Below are positions 26,265 through 39,425 of a stretch of DNA of 64,000 nt, in pieces. A program made the position numbers and the translations under genes. The stretch spans positions 558,001 through 622,000 of the forward strand of contig JAALGY010000020.1 in NCBI GenBank assembly GCA_032358165.1, read 5' to 3'. Numbering within the stretch: position 1 is the stretch's first letter; each line of letters begins with the position of its first letter. This DNA is from Diplosphaera chodatii (lineage: Eukaryota > Chlorophyta > Trebouxiophyceae > Prasiolales > Stichococcaceae). The notes under the pieces were generated by a model, which saw only the letters and a list, made by a program, of their open reading frames with translations, searched no databases and was not told the DNA's origin.

Positions 26265-29200
26265 ATGTGGGCGCAGGCGCTGGGCCGGGCGCCGGCCGGC
26301 AGCGTGCCGGCGAAGGCCGCCAAGGGCGAGGCGGCGGCCGCAGCGGCCCAGATCCAGCTGGGCTGCAACATCCAGACGTCCGCCGCGCAGCTCCTGCAGC
26401 TGCTGTTCGAGGTGTGCTGCTGCCAGCGAAGCACATGCAGCTTTGCACTCGCACTCGCAAATAGCGGAACAGGACCTCGTGAAGTAGCTTCCAAGCGTGT
26501 TGGCAGCATGCTGACTCTATTGTCGATGAGCGAGCACACAGCCGAGTAAAAGCCCGCAGGTAGGGTGGCATCTGAGTTACCCGCGGACAACCAGCAAATC
26601 ACGCGGTCGGAGCGTCACCGTGCAGGTGCACAGCTGCAAGCTGCTGCTGGACCCCATGGTGGTGGCGAACGCGGTGCGGCGCTACGAGACGTGCTGGCTG
26701 CCGCTGGTCGCGGCCCACGCCGCCACGCGGGCCCGCTCCGTCCTCGCGCCGCCGCTGGACGTGGCGTGGGTGTGGCTGCTGCACGCGCTGGACCCCGTCC
26801 ACTACGCCGAGGTGCAGCCCCGTAGTGCATGGATTCCGCCTGCCAACCCCGCAGCGGCCTCCGCTTCACGGCAGCGGCCTCTGTGGCCCGCCGCAAATGG
26901 GAGGGCGTCAGCCAAAATGGCCCCTGGGCTGGCCGCCGACAGAGGGCGCCTGTGCAGCCAGACGTCCTGCGGGAGCCTCTTGGACGCCTTCACGAGCTCC
27001 GTGCCACCTGCAGCATGCGGAGCCAGCGCCACTGTTGCAGGCATTTCCAGACGGAGAGCAGTGCAAAACGGACCATCAAGCTGGGCTGTCCGCCCTTCAC
27101 CTGCTGCTGGTCTCCGCCCTGCAGGACATGGCCCGGGTGCTGAGCAAGGCGGTGATGCGGTGGTGGCCGGACGAGATGGTGCCTCAGTACCGGCCGGCGG
27201 CGGCGGTGGGGGAGGCGCGCCGCCTGTGGGAGGCCGCCCAGCTGTACGAGCCCTTCGACATCACCGGCCAGGTCGCCGCCAAGTACGGTGAGCGTCCCAG
27301 GCACACTGAGCACCATAGGCACGCTGAGACGTCGTCACACAGGAGCCTGTGCTCCACAACGCGAGACCTCGGAAGCCATGTGTTCCTGGCCCCTGGACAT
27401 GATGGGCCAGAGGGCAACCACTGTCACTGGCACACACCCTGGCACGCTCTGGCATCAGTTGCTGAGCGAGGTTCATCTCAGGTGTTCATCATGCTGCCTG
27501 CTCGTTGGCATCAGGCGGCTAACAGAGTTGGTGAGTCAAGCCGTGAAAGCATCCTTGCTGTCCCTCAGGCGCTATGAAGGCGTTCACGGAGAAGTTTCCA
27601 CACAGCAGCCAGCTGGGCACTGACTTCCAGGCGGCGTCGGCAGCCCTGGCAGACTTCATGTATCAGGTGGACACCTGTCGTCTCGGCCTTGATGCACTCC
27701 TGAGTGCACCTAGCATGTGTACCGTAACTGTTGTAAGGCCAGGCGACATCAGGTGTTGCCTCAATGGTACGTCGGGTCAGCTGAGGCTTTACTGGTACAG
27801 CCTCGTCAGCATCATAGCAGGGCTTGTCTCCGCTTTGTCTGGCGCAGCAGCCAACAGCCAGCGCTCTGCTTCGTCAGCTTCCGTCGCAACAGCCCGTCGG
27901 CTGCGCCCGCAGGTGGCGCTGCCCCACTACAGGGAGGCCTGGTTCCTGGCGCGGGCGGCCCGGCGGTACCGCCGCTTCCTGCACCTGCACCGCCTCCACG
28001 GCCGCACCACCCTCATCCCGCCCCCAGACATCGACCTGTGCTGGCGTGCCCACCAGGTGACTGCAGCTTTCTTGAAGGGAGCTGACCACACTATGATGAC
28101 ACAAGATTCCACCCTCAAAACACCTGCCCATAGCACAGCAAGAGGCCACCCTCCGAAACCACCTGCTCATGGGGACATCCGCCCGTCCCCCTGCTGTTGC
28201 TGGGGTCACACCTGTCCCAGATGTCGCGGTGACACCAGGCTGGCGGGAATCGCTGCAGAGTCAGGTGCTCGGGTATGGTGCCAAGAGCTGATCGCCAGTG
28301 GGCTGGCTGCAGGTCTACCATGTGGCGTACAGCGCAGACAGCATGGCCTTGTTTGGCGACATCTACCTGCGGGATGACGAGCAGCTCAACTGGAAGCCCG
28401 GCATGCTGGAGTTCAACTACCACCTCACAGAGGTGCGGCGCCAAGAATTATTGCTATACAGCTATACAGCTACACGCCTTCTTGTTCTGCAAGGGCGAGG
28501 TGTGCCGGTGGTGTTGCATGCTATGCACCTTGCAGCTGCAGGTGCTTGACAACAGCATCCTTCCTGTCAACTGGGTACGTTGTTTTAAATGGAAAATGTC
28601 TGTATCAATTGCAGGAGCTGTATCGTGCAGCGTATGGACAGCCACTGGCGGCAGACGGGTGCATGTTCCGTGGAACGCCGCCCCCCCTGTGGCGCATTGA
28701 CCCCAACCCTGGTGGGTCTTCACGCCCCTTCTTCACCCACTAGAGATTAGTTGTGTCATTGCCTGCGGGGTCGTCCTGATCAGCTGGTCTCAGAGACAGC
28801 TGCAGAGCAGGTGGCGGGGTGTTGCTGATCATCCCTAACGTCACAGCCCCGGCGGCTGATGAGGCACTCAGTTATGCGCCACAACTGCTGCGTTGCCTTG
28901 GCAGGGGAGGTGCAGTGGGAGGGCGCACCCTGCAACGCTAAGCACGGGGCTATCATGACGGCGTCTGGTGCGGCAGCCTGGGCCTTCCGACTATCAGAGG
29001 GCGGTCCCGTGCTGGACACCTGGCCGCCCCTTCCAGGTGCGGCTTGATACCTCCAAAAATGCCAACATTCGTTGGATTTGACTACGCTTCAGTCCGACTG
29101 CGCTTTCTGGAATGCTGATGTGCTGGTGTGACCGTGCTCAACCTCGCCTACTCGGGGCCTGTAAGGCTCGAACGTCTCGACATTGCTCAGCACCTGCTCA

Positions 29201-32200
29201 TTGTCGCAGCAGATTCACGCTGCCATGGTGTGCTGCAGAGGATGGCGTGCTCATTGTGCTGCGTGCCAGCCGCGGCGGCCCCTTCAATCGTGCGATGAGC
29301 CTGGTGATGCACTACAGCGGCAGCTCCTTTGACACTGCCTCCGTCATGGTACGCAGCGCTCGAAGCAGACTCGATCTTGGCCATACTTGTGCCTTCTGAG
29401 TCTGCACGGCGCAGTCCAACCTCACAGGAACGAGGCGGATTGCCAGTGGAATAACAGCTGCTGTCAGCTGGCTGCCTCAGCTGGTGTCAGCACTGCCAGC
29501 TTTAGCAGCTGTCTTGACTATGCAGGTGCTGGACGCAGAAGGCACCGTGTTTGCTATGGGGCAACTGGTCGGCAGCGAACAGCTGCCAATGCATGCCCTG
29601 CAGGTGGGAAGGCACCCTGAGGTTATGCACATGTTTCTGACATGTCACATTGCAGTGTCCAATCTATGAATGCACTCCAAGCTACACTTTCAATAAGGGT
29701 GGCACGATGACGGTGACACAGGTGACATAAGACATTGCGCATCATTTAGTGTTTTGCTGCAGGGGGGCCGATGCGCAGGAGGTGGCCCGGCACTTGCAGG
29801 CATCTCCGGGGAGCGCGCATTCAGCATCGCCGGCTGCGAGCGTGACTGGGGCATTGCAGTCGCCACCTCTCGGCCAGGCGACCCGTCTAGGTAGGACATT
29901 TGCACATCACGCAGCAGCACTAGCAACACTGCCCGCGGCCTGTCGAACACACCTGTGTCGTGTCTCTTGTGGTTTCCTTTCGACTCGTGCCCTGCAGCTG
30001 CCAGTTCCTGGAGTCTTACAGTTGTGGTGGCATATGGCAGGGATGTGACTGGCGACGAGAAGAAGGATGCCAAGGCGGGCGGCATGCACCTGCGGCTGTT
30101 TCGGCGGGGTGCCTCGGACGGCAGCCTGACGCCCTTCCGCTGGACGCGCCACTCCCTGCCTAACAATGTGAGTTGATTGTCGAGGGATCTCAGGCAGCCG
30201 GCTCTGTCCAGCTGCTGCAAGCTTGTTGTTAGAGGGCGTGCTGCTCTGTTGCTCCACCACATGTGGTGTGAAGACGCGACCTGCAGAGGCCTACCTGCTG
30301 AGGCCGGCTTCCTGCCCGTCGCACTATTTCTACACGGCGCACTGAAGCTTGCAGCATGGTCATGCCTGCTGTGCTTGGTACAGGGCGGGGTGCTGTGGCA
30401 GCTGCTGCATGGCGTGGCCAAGACCAAGGGGCTGCTGGGCAAGGCCAAGCCCGCCCCACCCCACCCCTGCGATGTCTCAATTACCATCGGGCCCCAGGTG
30501 CAGCGCCTGCCTCACTGGTGATGCCCGCCCCGTGTTGATGCCTTGCAGCTCTAGAAGGCAGCTACCCAAAGTATCATTGCACTGCTGTGGAACAGATGTC
30601 GCAGCAGGCTGCTGTGCCACTTGTCCTGGGGGCCTCTACCCAGGCCAGCAGGCCGATTGCCGGGAGCTACATTCGGGTTTTGCAGCCAGGCACCTGACTT
30701 GATGCACCTGTTGCTGCCGCAGGGCATCCCGACACAGGTGGTGTGCGGCCCCGCGGAGGACTGCGGCGTGGCGCTGGCGCTGGCTGGGGCGCTGGCTCTG
30801 CAGCGCACCATCCTCACACTGTCGGGCGTCGGCGGCCTGCTGCGCAGCGCCTCCCACTCGGACTCCAGCACACAGGTGTGTGTGCCGACCATCAAATTCG
30901 AGTAACAGGCTGAACCAGACAGACAGTGCCGCGGCACAGTCGTGTGCCCACCCATGTGCATCCCCCCAACCCGGGGCACCCTGCCCAACCCCGTCACACT
31001 CACACTCGATCATGCACGAGCAGCAGTGCGCCAGGTGACCCATGCAGCTGAAGTCTGCTTTGAGCTGCTGAGCACCTGTGCACGCAGTCTCACCATGCAG
31101 TGCAATACCGTGGAGCCACACGGCCCTAGAAACACTTGTTTTGATACAATTACTATAACATAATTAATTTATATGTTTTTATTACAATTGTTTATATCTA
31201 ATTTACAATTATCAAAAATTAGCTGCTGCTGCAGAGGGCGCCGGAGGGCTTCAAGCTGCTGTCGGAGGACCAGCTGTTCAGCCTGGCGCGCGCGCGCATG
31301 CAGTTCCCCCGCGGCCGCCGGTCCACCCCGCAGCGGCCCTCCCGGGACGCCGGCAGCCTCGCCCCGTCCTCAGCCGCGTCCTCCCCCGTGCGGGCGCCCA
31401 ACCCCCTGGCGCAGCCCGTGGAGTCGCCACAATCAGACCGGTGCGAAATGACTGGCCCCATACTTTGCATGTGGATGCTTTATGTGTGAAGACACTGATG
31501 TAGCGCCATCAAAGTTGTGGTCACGTGTGAGGGCTACATGTAGATCATGCTGCAATAAGTGTAGGTACGATGCACATCACCGGGAGCCGCCGCTGACCAG
31601 CCGCAGCGTTGCCAGCAGCTTTGGCTTCTCATCAGCCGTGGCCCCATCAGGTGCACATAGTAACATCTGCCTTGTCCAGCAGCCGTCTGTCGGGGTGCTG
31701 CCACTGCTCGTGCTCGCGGCCAGCAGCAGACTGGTTCCGCAAGCCTCATACGCACTTGTTGAGGTTGCAGGTCCTGAGCTCTGATGCTCCGGTGCAGCAT
31801 GTGCAGGCTGCTCTTGTCAACACACATGTGGTTGTCCGCAGCATGGTGGGAGCTCTGCTGCTTTAGTGCAGCCACACTGTAGGCTGCTCTTGTCGACTTC
31901 ACACGTGGTCATCCATGCCACGCTGGCATGGCTGCTGCGAAGCTTGTGGCATGATGACCTGACCTGTTGGCAAATTGGATGGCGTGGTGGCCTGTCTAGC
32001 GTTGTGATGTCCGCGCCCCGCAGTCGCGATGCCGCCGGCGACGCCGGGGCGCCGGAGCGAGGCGCGCCCGCCCGCATCTGCATCCTCGCTGGTCGCGGGC
32101 ATCCGCGCGCAGGAGTGGGGCGCGATGGGCGTGCCCCTGGCGGCGGTGGAGGTGCTGGGCAGCGAGGACGGAGCGGTGCTTTCGGTGCGTGTCGCGGGCT

Positions 32201-35200
32201 TGGTACCTTGGTATAACAGCTGGGGACGCAGCATGCAGTTGGCGGCACTGGTCGTGCTAGACAGCGCAACAACCTGCTGGTACAACATGGCTGCTATGCT
32301 TTAAAACAATGTGCAAGCACACTGCATACTTATTTGCCAAGCAACACTGCCCCCCCTGCCGAGCAAACTAACCTGGGATTTTGACTACCGACCTGCATTG
32401 TAAATTGGTGCATCTGTCCCTTAATCAGTGTCCCGTGCCTCTGCTTCTCCAGTTCCTGGACGCGCTTCGACTCGGTGCTGATGACAACGAGCTATCCGCA
32501 CGCCGGCATGCGCTGCTGACCAAGGCCGCGCCTGAGCTCAATCCTGGTGAGCAATGTTGGTGACTCGTTGACATGCGTGTCACTCATATCATGTCGACCT
32601 GATTGCAGCAGCTTGGCCTTATTGGCCTGTACTTAGAATGCGTCAGCAACAACAGGCCTCTCTTCTGTAAGTGATGCCGTTTGAAGAGACACAACTGAGC
32701 TTGTGCTTCTATCAATCTAGGGTTGAACCCTGGACTGGATCCGACGTGCGACCTGCCATCGCCACGGAGCCGCAAGAGCTTTGCGCTCGCCCATGGCGTG
32801 CCGTCCACAGCAGCCAGCTCTAGCCTGCTGGCCGAGCACCGGGACCAGCGTCCTGTGCTGCAGACGCCCCCGCTGCAGCAGCCGCAGCAGCCGCAGGCCC
32901 AGCAGTCCAGGCCGCACAATGCAGCGAGGCATCTGCCGGCAGGCAGCCTGACAGCCCGTGCGATGCAGCACCTGCCGGAGCGGGGCACGCGCACGAGGCG
33001 GTCGCTCAGCTTCGACACCGGCAGCCAGTGCGAGACCCTCTGCAACAAGCTCGTAGTCAAACAACTATAGCCCCCAGCCCTTGCTGCCATGGTGCCCAGA
33101 TATGTGACGACATACAAGATGCCTCACTCGCTTCCTTTCCGCATGTCATCCGGTGTCAGTCGGGCAGCACTGTGAAAGGCAGCAGGGTCATGCTGTGATT
33201 GGATGCAGCAAACGCCCGCTTAGTGCGCTTGTACATAACATGTTCGTAGGAGCGCGGAGGTGCCGCCGCTCCAGCCGCTGACAGAACAGCCGGGCTACGA
33301 CCGTGCGCGCCTCAGTGAGGAGTATGCCATTCAGCGTGGCGGCGATGGCCACCGGTGTGAACACCATGCTGTCCCAGAAAGTCTGTCCCATCAGTTGTTG
33401 ACTGCTGTGCCCTGTACCAGCATGCTGGCAAGTGTGTGATGCACTGTGAGCACTCCTGCTGTGCTGGCAATGTGCACTGAACCATGACACGCACATCTCT
33501 CCAGGCTGTCACCGCGGGAGCGGCACTGGCCCCGCAGCCACCCGCTTGCATCCGACCCTCAGCTCGGCAGCCACGCAGTGCCGAGGTCCCCGCGTGCAGC
33601 CATGCTGGCGGCGGAGACTGCGGTGGCCATAGAGCGAGCAAGGCGCTCCGAGGCAGCCTTTGTCAGGTGCCAACTGCTGTGCTCTGTTTCTGCCGCGCTG
33701 CAACCCTGGCTTGAGTTCCTTCCAGATCTGACTAAATGCTACCCGCTTGCACGCAAATATTGCATGTTGTTGGTGCCTCTCATCCTCGACGAGGTGCATG
33801 GCTCGTGTCAATGCATGCATTGTATTGCATGGTCCAGGGCTGAGCCGTCGGCACGGCACCACAGCAGCCGCTCGCCCCGCCACAACACAGTATATGCGCA
33901 CAGCAGCCTGTTTTCCTCGTCTGCTGCTGATGCACCCGGCAAGGCTTCCTCGGAAGCGGCCGCGGCCGGGAAAGCAGCAGCTGCCGCAGCATCGGCAGCA
34001 GAGGCGGCGCCACCGAAGGAGGCGGGAAGGAGCGGCAAGTCAGCCAGGGTCCGGCACTCACGGTCAGCAGAGTCCGTCAAGAAGAGCGGCGCCGACGCCG
34101 CTCTCGCCGCCGCCGCCGCCGCCGCCGGCTCGGGCAAGTCAGCGCCTGTGATGGAGCCCAACGGCGCCGCTGCAGCCGTGGACGGCCAGCCGACGTGGCG
34201 CAGCGGCGACAGTGAGACGTCCACCGCCAAGGGTGGCAGCGGCAGCAGCGGGTCCTCGCCCGAGCGCAGGCGCCAAGCGGGCCACCACGCATCCAGCGGC
34301 GCCCTCATCAGCCCCGGCAGCCTCAAGGGAGAAGCCAACAGCTCCGCTGCCTCGTCTCAGGTGGGATGCAGGCTCCACGCTTGCAGGTTGCTCTTTCCTC
34401 AGCTACAGCACAGCCTTCTGGCAGTGCTGCTTGTCAGATGATGCTGCCGGACGATGTTGGCGCTTTGCGCTGGCTGGAACAGGCGGCGGCCCTGGGTCGA
34501 TGAACTGTGCCAGGACCCGAGATCGTGCAGTGTCTGCTGGGCCTGGCAAGACAAAATAGCAACAGATGGTGGCTGCTTCTGCAGGTTGGCGCGGATTCGG
34601 TTGCGCCGACGGAGATCACGCTGTCCCCGCGGCCCGAGGACCTGCACACCGGCGTCGCGAGTGCCGCCAAGCCGCGGCGGCTGCGGCCTGGCTCTGCGTC
34701 CGGCGAGGCGGTGGCGTCCCTTGCGGGCGGCCTGCCGTCGACCGTGCCGGAGGAGCGCTCCGAGGCCTCTGTCCAGACAGGCGAGTGTGTTTAGATGGGT
34801 GACTTCAAATTGCTTGTTTTATAATTTAGTTCACAAATCGTTGGGAAGTGGTGATGAGAGTTGTGAGGCCTCTGTACAGACGGGTGCGTGCGCGTACTGC
34901 AGCCTGCGCTGCATATTGCCGTCAGGGATGTGGTGGTGATAGTGCCAATGTTGCAAGTGGTGGTACAGGTGGACCCTGCATCCACGAGTTGAGGCTTGCA
35001 CTGACATTGGTGCAGCATGCTTGCCGCCCTGCCAACCGCACCAGCATGGCACTCCTCTGCCTGGCATCATGCGCTTGCACTACTGACCGGCAGTTGTGAC
35101 GCCCCCTCACCATGTGCCTTGCAGGACCCGTGGCAGATCCTCGGGCTGCGGCCAGGGCGCCGAAGGCGGAGTCGTCGGTCTCGCTGACGCCCCATCGGCG

Positions 35201-38200
35201 GGACTCCACATCTGCAAACGACAAGGAGGACTACAAGCACCCGGCAGTGAGTGAAGGCTGCTCCTTTGCATCGGCTGGGGCAGAGGTTGACATCAGTGCT
35301 GTAGCCATGTAGGGTTCTAGGTGGTGCGGATATATACCTGAAATTCAAGACTGCGCAACAGCTTTGCAGGCCAGCGGAATCACTTTCGTTTCGAGCAAGT
35401 CACATGCTGCCGTGTAATGGTGGAGAAATGTTTCGTTGCATGCCATCGATGACATGTCGTGAACCTGCAATGTCAGCACCGTGTCACTTGGTAACATTCA
35501 CTTGCTACTGTCAAGTGCCACCTGCACAGCATGTTGGCTTAAGGCCCTCCTTTTGAGCCATGTTGGCTCCCGCTGAGTTGGAGTGCTCGCTGGACGCCAT
35601 GGGTCGGTGTGAGGCTCTGAGAACCACATGTTGTGGCTCGCCCAATTGTGGCATGTGGCACCCTACTGTTGAGGTGTTTGCGAGGGTTGCAGAAGTCTAA
35701 TCATCACCTGTGTGTTGCACAGGGACAAACGTCTATGCTCCTGGGCGACATCATGAGTAGCTGATTTTTGAGTTCGATATGTTCCCATGCTGCGATCTGC
35801 ACACCGCAGGTAGTGGTGGAGCAGTATGCACCGGTGTCACTGGCACGCGACCGCTTCAACAAGCCAGATGACAAACCACTGACGCCGCGCAACAGCTGGG
35901 GCGGGTGTGCACTGCATGTTGTATCATAACAGCACCTGCTTTAGGAGATAGGGCATGCAGCCGTGCGCCGCACAGACACCCCTTTGCGCCGTCTGCTGAC
36001 GAGGAGGTCCAGTCCAGCACGATGGGGGCATCTGCCAGCTGACTGCTCCTGGCAGCTCTGCCCAGCATGCCTGTCAGTTGTTTCAAGGTGCAGAGCGGTG
36101 GCCTGCCGCACCAGGCTGACTGCTGGATGTTGTGGGTGCAGAGGGAGCGGGGACAGAGAGGCGCGAAGCAGCGCCTCCCGCGGCGGCAGCGGGCAGCTGT
36201 CCAACGGCCCAACGCCCCAGTCCCCGGGAACAGCGCCCAGCCCCCGGGACGGCAGCCCCTCCACCGGGCGCTCGCCCCGCCACCCTGCAGCAGTGGGTTG
36301 TTCCATGACCCAACCTTCTGTGGTCGGGCCCTTCCATCTGCGTCGGTGGTGGCAAATGATAACAAAAAAGGGGCCAGATATCGCTGAAGGATACATACTT
36401 GCTGGATGTACATTGCTGCCCATGAGTGTCCACCACAGTCTTCTTGCAATGCACCGATGTGGGGCTGCTGAGTCTGCCTGCCCTGTCTCACACATGCTGG
36501 AAACCTTATTGCACAGAGCAGCAGCACCGTTGCACACCAGCTTGTGCCAGGCACATCCCGATGAGATGCTGGGCGTTTGAGCATGCAGATAGCCGCGGAC
36601 TCGCTGCTCGCGGAGGCGTCGGCTACGCTCCTGAGCGTGCACGACATGGCCAGCCGAACACCCCGCAGCCCAAGTGAGCCATTCCAGCACGGGCAAGGAG
36701 CAAGCAAAGGCTCGTGCCACTTGAAATAGTACAGGGATTGTCTCCTCCTGTCTACGGGATTTTGTACGCGAGCCTGGGCGTGCCTGAAATCAGTGTGCAG
36801 CCAGGCGCTCTCCTATACTACTGCCAGAGAGGAAAACCGGTGTCCTAATTCGGTTTCAGCTCTATACTCAGTGTAGCAGTGCTTCCAGAGTGCAGTCTGC
36901 CTTGTGGTACCTCATGTGCTGCCCATTGCTGTGCCTTGTCCGGCGGCTGTGCAGCAGGAGCCATATGCTGATGTCTGTTGAATGTGTTGATCCTGTACTC
37001 CGTTGTGACACCGTGTCAACAATGCAGGCGGGCGGCTGAGCAGCAGGGGCTCACTGGGCCGGTCCATCGAGGCTGAGCGGCCGCCTTCACCGCACCTGCC
37101 TGCCTCCACAGCTCCTGCTGAAGAAGCGCTGCCGCACCGGCCAGCAGCCCTGCGAGGTGCAGATCTGCGACAGCAGAATTTGCTGCACACCCGGCTGCCA
37201 TGTCCGCAGCTTGTGCAAGATCAGGCACCTACTAGATATACAGTGCTTTCTGTTAGCGGGTCAACTTTGCAGATCTGACGTGATGCCATCTCGATTGACA
37301 TGCAGGCGCATCATCTGGCGGTGCTCTGCGGCCAATGCTGTCCGACCCTGCTGCCGTCACCGCTGTCCTGCAAGGTGTGCATCCATGTGGCTCTCTGTGG
37401 TAGCATACTCTAAGTAGGTCCGTATGAAGCGTCTAGTGACCACACAGGAAAGGCCTTGTGTGATTGATTGTGGGTTGTCATCATTGCTTTGCGTACGGGA
37501 AGACCACGACGATATGCACTGCAATATCCCGCCAAATGGCAAGGGGTGTGCTCGTCAACCTATGCAGAGCCGATGCCGCCACGGCCACCATCATCTGCAG
37601 GCGGCTCTCCGGCAGGGGGCAGCTCGCCCCTGGGTGGCCGTGCATCTCCCGCAGCCGTGGGCAGCCCCGTCAAGCAGGCCGCGGCCCCAACAGCAACATT
37701 TGGCACCGCCATCTCAGCAGAATTGCTGCTGGATGGCATTCGCTGGTGCGTGGTAGGATGAGGAGGAACGCCTCTGGCTACGCACGGTCATAGGCTGGGA
37801 TGGCATGCCTGTCATATGTGCTGATGATCTGCAACATGCGCTCCATAGCAGAGGCATGCGCAAAGCCGCATTGAACTGCTCAGATGATGCAGTGCATAAA
37901 GCCCTATTCTGCAGCACCAGCCCCAGGTTGTGATCATCATCGGTGCATAGTGAAGCCCCTGCTCATTGTTTTTCAACCTGACATGCAGTCTGGCAGCAGA
38001 CGTGGAGGCATCTGACATGGCGGACGGTGCGGGCGGCAGCCCTGCACCACCCAAGGTTGACAGCCCCAAGACAGGCCAGAAGCACAAGTCTCATGGCCAG
38101 AGCAGCCGTATTGGGGTGACACACCACACATCCCCTGCGCAACGGCCCCCTGCTCCTTTGCGACTCCTCTGCCGAAGTGTAGCACTGTCAGGCCCCTGCC

Positions 38201-38513
38201 GCACTGACGTGAGGTGGCACGGTGGCAACAACTCAAACGAGCCTTCACGAGTCTTCTGTTCGGGTGGTCATGGGCTGGTGACATGCTAAAGCTCGGTTCT
38301 CATCCATGGCATGCTGGTACTTAACTAACATCATCCCTTGCGCAGGACTGGGAAGCACGCACCAGCCAGCGCCCTGAGGTCGTTCCGCCTCTGGGGCTTG
38401 GGGGAAAGCGCCGCGGCGGCAACCCCGGTATGACGGCGGATGATGCAGCAGCTGGCCAGCAGTTCGAGACCCTCGAGTCGCTTCGCACCAAGTTCGCTGG
38501 GCCCAAGGCCTGA
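26265..38513 (+). CDS. GRDP-like (DUF1399) protein with very long disordered C-terminal tail
   Basis: One 12-kb gene with about 25-30 exons; splice phases agree through most of its length. N-terminal part: two DUF1399-type blocks. The first has VANAVRRYETCWLPLVAAHA and PPLDVAWVWLLHALDPVHY (about 26650-26805). The second has YREAWFLARAARRYRRFLHL and LIPPPDIDLCWRAHQVYHVA (about 27925-28330), then MLEFNYHLTE, ELYRAAYGQPLAADG and an FSIAGCERDWGIAVATS exon (about 29815-29875). This is the plant glycine-rich-domain-protein layout. An exon TQVVCGPAEDCGVALALAGA joins in phase at 30721. Exons from about 31236 to 38513 encode Ser/Pro/Ala/Gln-rich, largely disordered sequence with polyalanine (about 33960-34125) and a basic stretch RRRQAGHHAS, ending LRTKFAGPKA with TGA at 38511-38513. 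The start (MWAQALGRAPAG) may be preceded by a short exon. Function unknown; plant GRDPs are implicated in development and stress. If the tail were a separate gene, the break would be near 30555. Confidence 0.65.
31131..31222. repeat. AT-rich island in an intron
   Basis: About 90 bases of strongly A/T-rich sequence (for example ATAATTAATTTATATG) within an intron of the GRDP-like gene, ending at a CTGCTGCTGCAG acceptor. The surrounding introns and exons are GC-rich, so this composition stands out. It has no coding potential and no recognised terminal repeats. Confidence 0.6.
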
Positions 38514-39425
38514 AGCTACACAACATCCGGAGAACAGGAAGACCTTGACGACCCCATCAGCCATAAGGACGCTGCAGAGGACTGCAACCAAGATTTCGAG
38601 CACAGCGCAGGGTGTAGGCAGCCCTTGGCCCAGGCCATGGCAGTCTCCAGGGCAGAAGACAGTCCTCCGGGAGTCAGAGCCTGCAGTGTTGGTGCTGCGG
38701 TCAGCTCCGCCCGGGGTATGGCACACGCAGCGGGAGATTGCACCGGCAGTACCGGCGGGAGGAAGCTGGCAGTGGATGGCCCGCGTGCGTCCGTAACAGA
38801 TCTCAGCAGCGGTTGCGTGCCGTGTTGAGGTCGACGTTCACGGACAGTATCAGCCCGAGTTTTGGTGGGAGACTCAGTGAAGTATCGTTCGTCGCATGCA
38901 CATTGGTTGATGGGCCGCATTGCTCGCAGACTGCAGCGTGTTTGGATGCTTGAGGACCATGGTGAACTGCGGCACCAAATATCGTGTCAGCATACTCAGC
39001 GAGACACATAAGGAAGTCCATCTTCGTTTGCTTGCGCCCTCTGCGCAGCATCTGCAGGATTCTATTAGGTGTTTTTGCGGTGCCAGCCATTTGCCAAGAG
39101 CTGAGCATGTTCTACGAGCATGTTTTCTAGCTGGTAGAAGTTGTCGAATGTCACTTGATAATCAGGTGACTAACTCTTATCACTCTCATCAAATGCTAAA
39201 GTTGTTCGCTGCAAGAGTTTGCTGATTTGGCGCAACCCAGCATGATGTGGTTTCTGTGCGAGACCAACTGGCAATGCCATTTCACAGTTTCCTGGCCAAA
39301 TATGCTCGGGTTGTTCGACGGGTCTTTTACAAGGTCCCAAAGCCAGACCTGCTGAAGATCACGGCAACACGAGCTGCCTGAGTCACTTTGTTGAATCACA
39401 CTTTGGGGATTGCCTGTGCCACATC
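38514..39425. other. Intergenic region between GRDP-like and Cnx1G genes
   Basis: About 0.9 kb with no recognised exon. Sequence from about 38900 onward becomes less GC-rich, as expected for a promoter ahead of the molybdopterin gene. No TATA box was identified with confidence. Confidence 0.35.

Noticed and set aside
30556..30702. Open stretch LEGSYPKYHCTAVEQMSQQA between GRDP exons
   Set aside because: It looks protein-like but its reading phase does not fit the neighbouring phase-0 donor and acceptor; the 30500-30720 segment works as an intron joining ITIGPQ to GIPTQVV.
33960..34130. GCC/GCA repeat as a possible microsatellite expansion
   Set aside because: It is an in-frame polyalanine-coding region of the GRDP-like tail and is mixed in codon use, so it was treated as coding low complexity rather than a separate repeat.
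35856..36720. Two overlapping minus-strand open frames of about 260-280 codons
   Set aside because: They lie opposite in-phase exons of the GRDP-like tail and do not resemble any protein family.
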